From assembly GCA_002304995.1 (NCBI GenBank), contig DBPV01000081.1, positions 1-8,758 on the forward strand: DNA of 8,758 nt, in the 5' to 3' direction. Position 1 is the stretch's first letter. Every line of letters starts with the position of its first letter. Shown in pieces: positions 1 through 6,309 of this stretch. The notes beneath the pieces are model-generated. The model saw nothing but the letters and a program-made list of their open reading frames with translations, searched no databases and was not told the origin of the DNA. This stretch comes from Syntrophaceae bacterium UBA1411. Lineage in GTDB: Bacteria; Desulfobacterota; Syntrophia; Syntrophales; Smithellaceae. The translations under genes and the position numbers were made by a program.

Positions 1-2
1 TC

Positions 3-215
3 GTCCTGGCTTTGCTCGGTGTCTTTTCGGAATATCGGACGAGGAGCATGTCGTCCTCGATAGATCGCTGGCGCCAGATGGGCGAAGAGTACCGCAAATC
101 GGCGGAGGATGTGGAAGAGTCCACCCGGGAGCTGCGTGAGCAGGCCGGGGAAATGGCCAAAAAGTTCAAAGAGCAGGCCGAGGAAGCCAGGAAACAGGCG
201 GAAGAAAACCAGTAA
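3..215 (+). CDS. C-terminal end of an unidentified membrane-linked coiled-coil protein (partial)
   Basis: This frame is open from the left edge to a TAA at 213-215, so it is most likely the 3' end of a gene that starts outside the window. The visible part begins with a short hydrophobic run (VLALLGVF, positions 3-26), probably the end of a membrane segment. An arginine/serine-rich linker follows, then about 45 highly charged residues rich in Glu, Lys, Gln and Ala (EEYRKSAEDVEE... to KQAEENQ) with heptad-like spacing, which suggests an amphipathic helix or coiled coil. Internal starts exist (TTG at 12, ATG at 48). The ATG is preceded by GAGGAG only one base away, which is too close for a normal ribosome site, so a free-standing 55-residue protein is less likely. 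I do not recognise the family and assign no function. The following hairpin at 231-274 would end its transcript. Confidence 0.55.
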   Translation, partial: VLALLGVFSEYRTRSMSSSIDRWRQMGEEYRKSAEDVEESTRELREQAGEMAKKFKEQAEEARKQAEENQ

Positions 216-230
216 CCGCTGATTTTTATC

Positions 231-274
231 CGGCGCGGCCGTTCCTTATTGAAGGGTCGGCGCGCGCCGTTTTT
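231..274 (+). terminator. Intrinsic-terminator-like hairpin with T-run ahead of polA
   Basis: CGGCGCG (231-237) is perfectly complementary to CGCGCCG (263-269). Three further pairs (239-241 with 258-260) can form after a small internal loop, and five T residues (270-274) follow directly. This is the layout of a Rho-independent terminator for the gene ending at 215. The right arm also lies inside a self-complementary 12-mer (258-269) that could form a competing small hairpin. The T-run ends one base before the polA Shine-Dalgarno, so the element could also attenuate polA if polA is read from an upstream promoter. The loop (about 16 nt) is longer than usual and no energy was computed. Confidence 0.45.
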
Positions 275-275
275 C

Positions 276-282
276 AAGGGAG
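276..282 (+). promoter_or_regulatory. Ribosome binding site of polA
   Basis: AAGGGAG lies 5 nt upstream of ATG 288. It favours this ATG over the in-frame TTG at 249, which would place the ribosome site and half of the upstream hairpin inside the gene, and over the ATG at 297. Confidence 0.65.
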
Positions 283-287
283 TCGCT

Positions 288-2945
288 ATGACCGGAATGG
301 ACGGAAAGCCGCTGCTTGCGGTGGTGGACGGCAGCAACTATCTTTACCGCGCGTATTACGGCATTCCGCCGCTGACCAATTCCCGGGGATTTCCCACAAA
401 CGCCGTTTACGGCTTTACCACCATGCTGATGAAGCTCTTGCGCGAAACGAATCCGGATTATGTCGTGGTGACGTTCGACCTCAAAGGGCCGACGACAAGG
501 CACGAAGAGTTCGGGGATTACAAAGCCACGCGCAAACCCATGCCCGACGACCTGATTCCCCAGGTGCCGTGGATTAAAGATGTGATCCGGGCGTTTTCAA
601 TCAGCATCCTGGAAAAGCAGGGGATCGAGGCGGACGACTTGATCGGAACGCTCACGGTTCGCGCCGTGGAAAAAGGGTGGCGGACGGTCATCGTCTCCGG
701 CGACAAGGATCTGATGCAGCTTGTCGGCGATTCCGTCACAATGGTCGATACGATGAAGGACAAGACTTACGACGCGGCGGCCGTGAAAGAAAAATTCGGC
801 GTGGGGCCGGATCGGGTGGCGGAGATTCTGGGGCTGATGGGAGACACTTCCGACAATATTCCCGGCGTGCCGGGCATCGGACCGAAAACAGCCATGCGCC
901 TCATTGAAGAATACGGATCGGTGGAGGCGGTTATCGCCAACGCGGAAAATCTGCGCAACGTCAAGCTCCGTGAAAGTTTTCGCCTGCACGCCGATCAGGC
1001 GCGGCTGAGCCGGCAGCTGGCGCTCATCCGCACGGACGTGGCGGTGGACTTCGATCTTCAGGATGCCGCGCGCCGCGCGCCGGACAACAGCGAACTGGCG
1101 CGGCTTTTCGGCGAGTTCGAATTTTCATCTTTGCTCATGCAGGTCAAGACCGATGCGCCGAAACCAGGCCAGGAAACCCAACGCGTGTCCGATCGCGAGG
1201 GGCTCGGCCGCCTGGCCGGGCGTTTGGCGCGCTCAGGAGAACTGGCCTGCGAAATGATCTGGGAAAAAAGCAATCCCCAGGAGCTCATCGGGCTTGGCCT
1301 CGCGGTGGAAGACGAAGCGTTTTACCTGCCGCTGGGTCAGGCGGAGGCCGGGACGCAGCTTGCGGCGCGGGAAGTCTTCGCGGCGCTGGCGCCGGTTTTC
1401 ACCGACGTCCGGATCAAAAAATATTTTTACGATCTCAAAACGGCGCTGGCGGCGGTCGAAGACCTGGCGGTTGATGCGGCGGAGGACTTGCAGCTTGCCG
1501 CCTATCTGCTCAATCCGGCGCGGCACTCCTATGCGCTCGACGAGGTGGTCTGGGAGTATCTGCATGAGCGGATTTCCTCTGCCGCCGACGTTTCAGGCGG
1601 CAAGGGCAAGACCTATCCGCTTGCGGCGGTGCCGGCCGACAAGATGGCCGCCTGGGCGGGCGAGCGGGCCCGCGCGCTGGCGGCGCTGGCGCCGGCGCTG
1701 GCCGTCAGGCTCAGGAAGGCGGACGCGGAGTCGCTTTACCGCGAGGTCGAAACGCCGCTTTTGTTTACGCTCGCGTCGATGGAGAAAAAAGGCGTCCTCG
1801 TGGATACGGCGCTTTTGGGGCGGATGTCCGAGGAACTGGGGCAGCTTCTGGCGCTTTCCGAAGAAAAGATTCACCGTCTGGCCGGAGAAAAGTTCAACAT
1901 CAATTCCCCCAAGCAGCTGCAGACGATTTTGTTCGACAAGCATAAACTGCCCAAAGGAAAAAAAACCAAGGAAGGCTACTCCACCGACGTGGACGTGCTT
2001 TCGGAGCTGGCGAAAAGCCACGAACTGCCGGCTGAAATCCTGGCCTACCGGTCGCTGGCCAAACTCAAATCCACTTACGTGGACGCGCTCCCGCTCCTGG
2101 TTCATCCGCAGACGGGCCGGATTCACACGTCCTACAACCAGACCGTCGCCGCGACCGGCCGGCTTTCCAGCAGCAATCCCAATTTGCAGAACATCCCCAT
2201 CCGCACGCTGGAAGGCAAGCGCATCCGTCAGGCCTTTATCGCCGGGCCGGGCTCAGTTTTGATTTCCGCCGACTATTCGCAGATCGAACTGCGTGTGCTG
2301 GCGCACCTGTCCGAAGACAGGACGCTGCTTACGGCTTTTGCCTCCGACGAAGACATCCACACGCGCACGGCGTCCGACGTTTTCGGCGTTTTTCCGGAAA
2401 TGGTGAACCCCGACATGCGCAGGCAGGCCAAGGTCATCAACTTCGGCATTCTTTACGGCATGAGCGCTTTCGGTCTCGCCAGGGAGCTGGGCGTGCCGCA
2501 GAAAACGGCGCAGGCATACATCGACGGCTATTTTGACCGCTACAAAAAAGTGCGCGAGTATCTGGACGGCATTCTGGAAGGGGCCAGGCGCGACGGCTAC
2601 GTCTGCACGATTCTCAACCGCCGCCGCTACCTGCCGGACCTCAAAAGCTCCATTCCCTCCGTGCGCCAGTTTGCCGAACGCATGGCGATCAACGCCCCCA
2701 TTCAGGGGAGCGCCGCCGATCTGATCAAGGTCGCCATGGTCAATATCGACAACCTCTTCAAGAGAAAAAAAATGGCCGCCCGTCTGATCCTGCAGGTGCA
2801 CGACGAACTGGTCGTCGAAGCGCCGGAGGCGGAAAAAGAAGCGGCCATGACGCTGGTCAAACAGGAAATGGAAGAAGTGGTAAAACTCAGGGTGCCCTTG
2901 AAGGTGGAGATTGCCGCGGGCCGCAACTGGGACGAAGCGCACTGA
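288..2945 (+). CDS. polA: DNA polymerase I, proofreading domain apparently inactive
   Basis: An 885-residue family A DNA polymerase that fills gaps after excision repair and replaces Okazaki RNA primers. The 5' nuclease domain (about 1-290) keeps its metal-binding acids: D14, D64, D116/D117, D139/D141 (GDKDL), D186/D189 (DTSDN), followed by a helix-hairpin-helix (GVPGIGPKTA). The polymerase domain (about 483-885) shows motif A with D662 (DYSQIELR), motif B with R711, K715, F719 and Y723, and motif C with H838-D839 (QVHDELV). The middle region (about 305-480) is shaped like the 3'-5' exonuclease, but E. coli D355, E357 and D501 align by eye to E322, I324 and R460; only the D424 equivalent (D382) remains. 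It is slightly shorter than the 928-residue E. coli enzyme. F719 matches E. coli F762, which disfavours dideoxynucleotides. Identity is certain; loss of proofreading is inferred. It stands alone, with 106 nt before the next gene. Confidence 0.97.
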   Translation: MTGMDGKPLLAVVDGSNYLYRAYYGIPPLTNSRGFPTNAVYGFTTMLMKLLRETNPDYVVVTFDLKGPTTRHEEFGDYKATRKPMPDDLIPQVPWIKDVIRAFSISILEKQGIEADDLIGTLTVRAVEKGWRTVIVSGDKDLMQLVGDSVTMVDTMKDKTYDAAAVKEKFGVGPDRVAEILGLMGDTSDNIPGVPGIGPKTAMRLIEEYGSVEAVIANAENLRNVKLRESFRLHADQARLSRQLALIRTDVAVDFDLQDAARRAPDNSELARLFGEFEFSSLLMQVKTDAPKPGQETQRVSDREGLGRLAGRLARSGELACEMIWEKSNPQELIGLGLAVEDEAFYLPLGQAEAGTQLAAREVFAALAPVFTDVRIKKYFYDLKTALAAVEDLAVDAAEDLQLAAYLLNPARHSYALDEVVWEYLHERISSAADVSGGKGKTYPLAAVPADKMAAWAGERARALAALAPALAVRLRKADAESLYREVETPLLFTLASMEKKGVLVDTALLGRMSEELGQLLALSEEKIHRLAGEKFNINSPKQLQTILFDKHKLPKGKKTKEGYSTDVDVLSELAKSHELPAEILAYRSLAKLKSTYVDALPLLVHPQTGRIHTSYNQTVAATGRLSSSNPNLQNIPIRTLEGKRIRQAFIAGPGSVLISADYSQIELRVLAHLSEDRTLLTAFASDEDIHTRTASDVFGVFPEMVNPDMRRQAKVINFGILYGMSAFGLARELGVPQKTAQAYIDGYFDRYKKVREYLDGILEGARRDGYVCTILNRRRYLPDLKSSIPSVRQFAERMAINAPIQGSAADLIKVAMVNIDNLFKRKKMAARLILQVHDELVVEAPEAEKEAAMTLVKQEMEEVVKLRVPLKVEIAAGRNWDEAH

Positions 2946-3038
2946 GCAAGACAGACAGTGGGCTGTTCGTCTGAAGGTGTAGAAAACAGCAGAAAACAAA
3001 TATCCGCCGGGACATATAACGGCGCATGCAACGGAATC

Positions 3039-3044
3039 GGAGGT
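3039..3044 (+). promoter_or_regulatory. Ribosome binding site supporting a GTG start
   Basis: GGAGGT sits 7 nt before GTG 3052 and is the best Shine-Dalgarno in this gap. It decides the start: the signal peptide begins directly at this GTG, and no ATG precedes it in frame with comparable support. Confidence 0.65.
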
Positions 3045-3051
3045 CTGATAC

Positions 3052-4656
3052 GTGCAAAACATTTTCCGTTTTCAGAGGTTGTCTTTTATTGTATTGCTGC
3101 TTTTGATCGTTGCGTATCCCATAAATCAGGCTGTTGCCGGAACAAAGACCTTCATCAAGGAATACACCTTCCAGGCCGGTGATGAAGACAGCAAGAATTC
3201 GAGCCGGGTCATTGCGCTCAGGGAAGTTAAAAGGCTTCTGCTGGAAGAATTGGGAACCTATCTGGAAAGCACCACGGAAGTCCGGAATTTCCAGCTCTCC
3301 AAAGATCAGATTCTGACGCTTTCGGCCGGCATCGTGCAGACGGAGCTCATCGAGGAGAAGTGGGACGGCAAAACCTACTGGCTCAAAGCAAAAATTTCCG
3401 CGGATGCCGACGGCGTCGTCCGGGCGATTGATGTCCTGCGCAAGAACCGCGAGAAGACGCAGGAACTCGAAGCGATGCGGCGGAAGTCGGACGAACTGCT
3501 CGGCGAAGTGGAAAGGCTGCGCAGGGAAATGGCGGCGCAAAACGGCGGACGGGAGGGCCGCAAGGCGGCTTACGACGCGTCGATCAGGCAACTTTCCGCG
3601 GCGGAATGGATTGAAAAAGGCCATGCCGTTTCGGGGCCGCGCGACGACTTCCAGGCGGCCTTCGAGGCTTACAGCCGCGCCATTGAACTGGACCCCGCCA
3701 ATATGCAGGCCTATTATTTCCGGGCGCGGATCAGCGAAAAAAACCGGGCCTTGTCGGACTACTACAAAATACTGAGCCTCGCGGCGAAGACGTCGGAGGA
3801 GCATCTGATCCGGGCCTGGACCTACAAGGAACTGGAAAAGCGCGATGCCGCCCTGTCGGAATTCGGGCAGGCGATTGAGAAGGCCGCCGGTAACAGGGAA
3901 AAGGCGGCCGCTTATTTTGACCGGGGAAGATATTATTTTCTGTTTCGCCCCCGGCCTTATGTGACTGGTTCCGGAGAAGATATTCCCAACGCGCTGGAAC
4001 TTTCTCTGGGCGACTTTAATCAGGCCATTGCGCTCGATCCGACCGATCCCTCCTATTTCCACAACCGCGCCAACATCCTTCTGGCTCTCGGCCGGTACGA
4101 CGCGGCGATCAGCGATTTAAGCGCCGGGCTGAAGATCGATCCCCAAAGTGCGGGCCTCTATTCCGCCCGGGGACAGGCTTACCAGTTCATGAAGAAGGAC
4201 GAGCTTGCCGTCGCCGATCTGAGCCGCGCCATTGAACTGGAAGGGCCGGACCACCTCTTCGCCGCACACGATTTCATGCTGCGGGCCTCGAGCTACGAAA
4301 GAATGGGGAAATACGACCTGGCGCTGGCCGACTGGGGCATCATGGCGGAGAAAAATCCGGACAACCCTTATTACCTGGGAGAAATGTCCCGTCTTTACGT
4401 TCAGACCGGGAAGTACGACAAGGCGATTCAAAGTTACAGCAGGGTTCTCGCGCTCAAGCCCGAGTCGTACCTGGTTCGCGGAGCGCATTACAACCGCGCC
4501 CGGGCCTATGCGCTTCGGGGAGAAGCCGAAAACGCCATGCAGGATTTAAAGAAGGCCATTCAACTGGATGCCGGTTATCGGAACGATGCCCGCAAAGACG
4601 CGGCCTTCGCCTCTCTGCGGCATCGTCCGGATTTTTCCGCGCTGGTCGGAAAGTAA
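3052..4656 (+). CDS. Exported tetratricopeptide-repeat protein
   Basis: A 534-residue protein that probably works as a periplasmic or envelope scaffold; its partner is unknown. Residues 1-29 form a clear Sec signal peptide: basic R6/R9, hydrophobic core FIVLLLLIVAY, and likely cleavage after AVA-29. There is no lipobox cysteine, so a soluble periplasmic or secreted product is expected. Residues about 33-124 form a compact mixed alpha/beta domain that I cannot name with certainty; it resembles small domains placed ahead of TPRs in exported proteins. Residues about 125-163 are a charged, heptad-like coiled coil. From about 180 to 525 run roughly seven or eight TPR units with typical signatures (AYSRAIELDPAN, DFNQAIALDPTD, DLSRAIELEGPD, SYSRVLALKPES, DLKKAIQLDAGY). 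One unit is interrupted by an insert around RPRPYVTGSGED. The tail (FASLRHRPDFSALVGK) is a common ending of such proteins. It converges with the flavoprotein gene, with 21 nt between the stops. Confidence 0.9.
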   Translation: MQNIFRFQRLSFIVLLLLIVAYPINQAVAGTKTFIKEYTFQAGDEDSKNSSRVIALREVKRLLLEELGTYLESTTEVRNFQLSKDQILTLSAGIVQTELIEEKWDGKTYWLKAKISADADGVVRAIDVLRKNREKTQELEAMRRKSDELLGEVERLRREMAAQNGGREGRKAAYDASIRQLSAAEWIEKGHAVSGPRDDFQAAFEAYSRAIELDPANMQAYYFRARISEKNRALSDYYKILSLAAKTSEEHLIRAWTYKELEKRDAALSEFGQAIEKAAGNREKAAAYFDRGRYYFLFRPRPYVTGSGEDIPNALELSLGDFNQAIALDPTDPSYFHNRANILLALGRYDAAISDLSAGLKIDPQSAGLYSARGQAYQFMKKDELAVADLSRAIELEGPDHLFAAHDFMLRASSYERMGKYDLALADWGIMAEKNPDNPYYLGEMSRLYVQTGKYDKAIQSYSRVLALKPESYLVRGAHYNRARAYALRGEAENAMQDLKKAIQLDAGYRNDARKDAAFASLRHRPDFSALVGK

Positions 4657-4663
4657 TCGCGAT

Positions 4664-4700
4664 GCGGCGTGCCGGTTTTACGGCGTGGCCGCTTTCTTTC
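4664..4700 (+). terminator. Possible plus-strand terminator in the convergent junction
   Basis: GCGGC (4664-4668) pairs with GCCGC (4688-4692), and inside it GCCG (4671-4674) pairs with CGGC (4681-4684) around a 6-nt loop. This gives an interrupted 9-bp stem, followed by TTTCTTTC. It would end the TPR-gene transcript. It overlaps the last codons of the convergent flavoprotein gene. In the minus direction no T-run follows, so it is not obviously bidirectional. The internal loop and imperfect T-tract keep confidence modest. Confidence 0.35.
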
Positions 4701-5247
4701 CCAGTTCAAACGCTTCCTGCAAGGCTTTTTTGTTGCCGGCGATGTCGCCTTTGGCGGCGGCCGCCGCCTGCACCGCTCCCAGCCAGGTCAGTTTCGTCAT
4801 TTCCGCGGTATTTTTGAAGACGGATACGATGGGATCGCCGGTATGCGGATTCGGATCGCCGCAGACGGTCAGAAGGCCGATGCGCTTGCCGCGCATTTTG
4901 GGATACACGCTTTTGTGCCAGCGCCAGTCCGCGTCGAAGAAAACGCACCAGCGGTCCAGGTAAGCCTTCATCTGCGCCGTCATCGTCCAGAAGTAAACGG
5001 GGCAGGCGTGGATGACGGCCTGCGCCTCCAGAATCCGGCCGGCGATGTCCGCCATGTCGTCCTTGATGGCGCAAACACCCGTCTCGTTGCATTTCTGACA
5101 GTCCTTGCAGCCGGCGATGCGCATGCGGTCAAGGACGAATTTTTCGACGTTCGCTCCCGCTTCCTTCGCGCCGGCCAGCGCCCGATCGAGCAGGAGATCG
5201 CTGTTGCCGCCGATCCGCGGACTTCCCAGTATGCCCAGCACCTTCAT
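4678..5247 (-). CDS. Flavodoxin-fold NAD(P)H-dependent FMN reductase / iron-sulfur flavoprotein (Isf-like)
   Basis: A 189-residue cytosolic redox protein. The N-terminus (MKVLGILGSPRIGGNSDLLL) is the FMN-phosphate loop typical of the NADPH-dependent FMN reductase superfamily, and ACPVYFWTMTAQMKAYLDRW is the usual second flavin-binding stretch. Four cysteines, C47, C50, C53 and C59, form a C-x2-C-x2-C-x5-C pattern. This is the compact cysteine motif that binds a 4Fe-4S cluster in archaeal and bacterial iron-sulfur flavoproteins, which pass electrons between ferredoxin-like donors and acceptors including oxygen and peroxide. The start is set by a perfect AAGGAGG 5 nt upstream; a longer open frame reaches 5436, but that extension would cover the promoter and is not credible. 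Cluster binding and the physiological acceptor are inferred. It faces the phosphodiesterase gene divergently and converges with the TPR gene. Confidence 0.9.
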   Translation of the reverse strand: MKVLGILGSPRIGGNSDLLLDRALAGAKEAGANVEKFVLDRMRIAGCKDCQKCNETGVCAIKDDMADIAGRILEAQAVIHACPVYFWTMTAQMKAYLDRWCVFFDADWRWHKSVYPKMRGKRIGLLTVCGDPNPHTGDPIVSVFKNTAEMTKLTWLGAVQAAAAAKGDIAGNKKALQEAFELGKKAATP

Positions 5248-5252
5248 AAAAG

Positions 5253-5259
5253 CCTCCTT
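5253..5259 (-). promoter_or_regulatory. Consensus Shine-Dalgarno of the flavoprotein gene
   Basis: On the minus strand AAGGAGG stands 5 nt before the ATG at 5247. It fixes the start and suggests efficient translation; it is the strongest ribosome site in the window. Confidence 0.8.
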
Positions 5260-5282
5260 AATATTTCTTTTGTTTTCAGTTG

Positions 5283-5347
5283 ATCCGGCTTGAAGAATAT
5301 CTCTTTTGCGCCTTTTTGTAAATGGCAGACAAAGCGCCGGGCCGGAT
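5283..5347. repeat. 7-bp inverted repeat bracketing the flavoprotein promoter
   Basis: ATCCGGC (5283-5289) and GCCGGAT (5341-5347) are perfect inverted copies separated by 51 nt. One copy lies near the predicted transcription start and the other about 19 bp upstream of the -35 box. The arrangement could be a pair of operator half-sites or a looping site, but seven GC-rich bases can recur by chance in this genome. Confidence 0.3.
5294..5322 (-). promoter_or_regulatory. Sigma-70-type promoter of the flavoprotein gene
   Basis: Reading the minus strand, TTTACA (5322-5317, five of six matches to TTGACA) is followed by exactly 17 nt and then TATTCT (5299-5294, four of six matches to TATAAT). Transcription would start near 5287, giving a leader of about 40 nt that contains the consensus ribosome site. 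A weaker alternative upstream is TTGACC (5373-5368) with TTTATC (5350-5345), also spaced by 17 nt. Confidence 0.5.
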
Positions 5348-5478
5348 AAAAAAATAAAGAAGGAAACGGTCAAATGTGTTAAAAATAAACGGTAAAAAAT
5401 ACTCACAGAGGCGTCGTACAATCGCCCGCCGCGCATCGCCGTGCGCCGGAAGCGATCGACGGCCGGACGGACCGGACA

Positions 5479-6309
5479 ATGCCGAAACCTTATTTTCTCT
5501 ATACGTATCGAGCCGCCTCAGGCGCGCTCGCCGGAAGACCGGAGGGAGCGCCCTTTGCCGTCATTGCCCACCGCGGCGCGTCGGCGGATTATCCTGAAAA
5601 CACGCTCGTCTCTTTCGCAGCGGCAATTGCCGAGGGCGCGGACATGGTGGAGCTCGACGTGCAGCTCACGTCGGACGGCGAGGTGGTTGTTTTTCACGAC
5701 GAAAAAATATCCCGCACCACCAACGGCCGGGGGCGCGTCGGCGAGCACACGTTCTTGCAGCTCCGGCGGCTGGACGCGGGGAGCTGGTTCAATAAGAAAT
5801 TCCGGGGTGAAAAGATTCCCCTGCTGGCGGAGGTGCTCGACTTGTGCAAAGACCGGATCGCCGTCAATGTCGAAATCAAGACGGAGGCGGTGACGGATGC
5901 CGCAAGCGACGGGATCGAGGAAAAGACGCTTACGATCGTCGATCGGGCCGGCATGCGGGAGCATGTCGTTTTTTCCAGCTTCGATCCGCGGGCCGTTTTG
6001 CACGTCAAGCAAATCGACGCCGCCCGGGCCGTCGCCGTTTTATTTGAAAAGAAGTATTACGGAACCGCGGCGCCGTCGCGGGTGGTGGAACAGCTCGGCG
6101 CGGACGCCTTCAACTGCTCCTGGCGGGAGCTTGACGCCGCATGGCTTCTCGACCTGAAGCAGGCCGGCATTCCGGTCCACGTTTATACGGTCAACACTCC
6201 CGGACGGATGAAGCGATTGATAAAGATGGGCGTGGAAGGGATATTCACCAATCGCCCCGCCGTGCTGAAGAAAGTGCTGGAAGATTCATGGAGCAAAATG
6301 AAGCCTTAA
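5479..6309 (+). CDS. Glycerophosphodiester phosphodiesterase (GDPD family, cytosolic UgpQ-like)
   Basis: A 276-residue enzyme expected to hydrolyse glycerophosphodiesters (deacylated phospholipids) to glycerol-3-phosphate and an alcohol, using a divalent metal. The TIM-barrel signatures are present in order: H31-R32-G33 then PENT (39-42); metal ligands E58 and D60 (VELDV); second catalytic histidine H73 (VVFHD); SRTTNG (78-83); E132 and K134 (NVEIK); late strands FSSFDP, VYTVN and GVEGIFTNRP. No signal peptide or membrane segment is seen, so it is cytosolic like E. coli UgpQ rather than periplasmic like GlpQ. ATG 5479 is the only usable start before H31: the in-frame stretch back to a stop at 5386 has no ATG, GTG or TTG. 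Its ribosome site is poor. It leaves about 25 extra residues ahead of the first strand. Its end overlaps uvrC by 22 nt, so the two are probably cotranscribed and translationally coupled. Confidence 0.93.
   Translation: MPKPYFLYTYRAASGALAGRPEGAPFAVIAHRGASADYPENTLVSFAAAIAEGADMVELDVQLTSDGEVVVFHDEKISRTTNGRGRVGEHTFLQLRRLDAGSWFNKKFRGEKIPLLAEVLDLCKDRIAVNVEIKTEAVTDAASDGIEEKTLTIVDRAGMREHVVFSSFDPRAVLHVKQIDAARAVAVLFEKKYYGTAAPSRVVEQLGADAFNCSWRELDAAWLLDLKQAGIPVHVYTVNTPGRMKRLIKMGVEGIFTNRPAVLKKVLEDSWSKMKP

Noticed and set aside
1294..2262. Long open frame (322 codons) inside polA in another frame
   Set aside because: Its composition is dominated by Arg, Trp, Pro and Ser as expected of a frame shadow in GC-rich coding DNA; polA fully explains the segment.
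2952..2973. CAGAC/GTCTG inverted repeat just after polA as a terminator
   Set aside because: The stem is only 4-5 bp and no T-run follows it.
3012..3020. ACATATAAC as a -10 box for the TPR gene
   Set aside because: The element itself is plausible, but no -35-like hexamer lies 16-18 nt upstream, so a promoter cannot be supported.
2887..4062. 391-codon minus-strand open frame opposite the TPR gene
   Set aside because: It reads through the antisense of a well-supported TPR gene and into polA, has no recognisable domain and no ribosome site; it is a shadow of the GC-rich third positions.
5248..5436. N-terminal extension of the flavoprotein with a membrane-like segment
   Set aside because: The extension lies over the promoter and the consensus Shine-Dalgarno, and family members begin at the MKVLGILGSPR strand.
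5376..5597. Small plus-strand open frames across the divergent region and the phosphodiesterase start
   Set aside because: They are Arg-rich, lack ribosome sites and overlap the phosphodiesterase gene out of frame.
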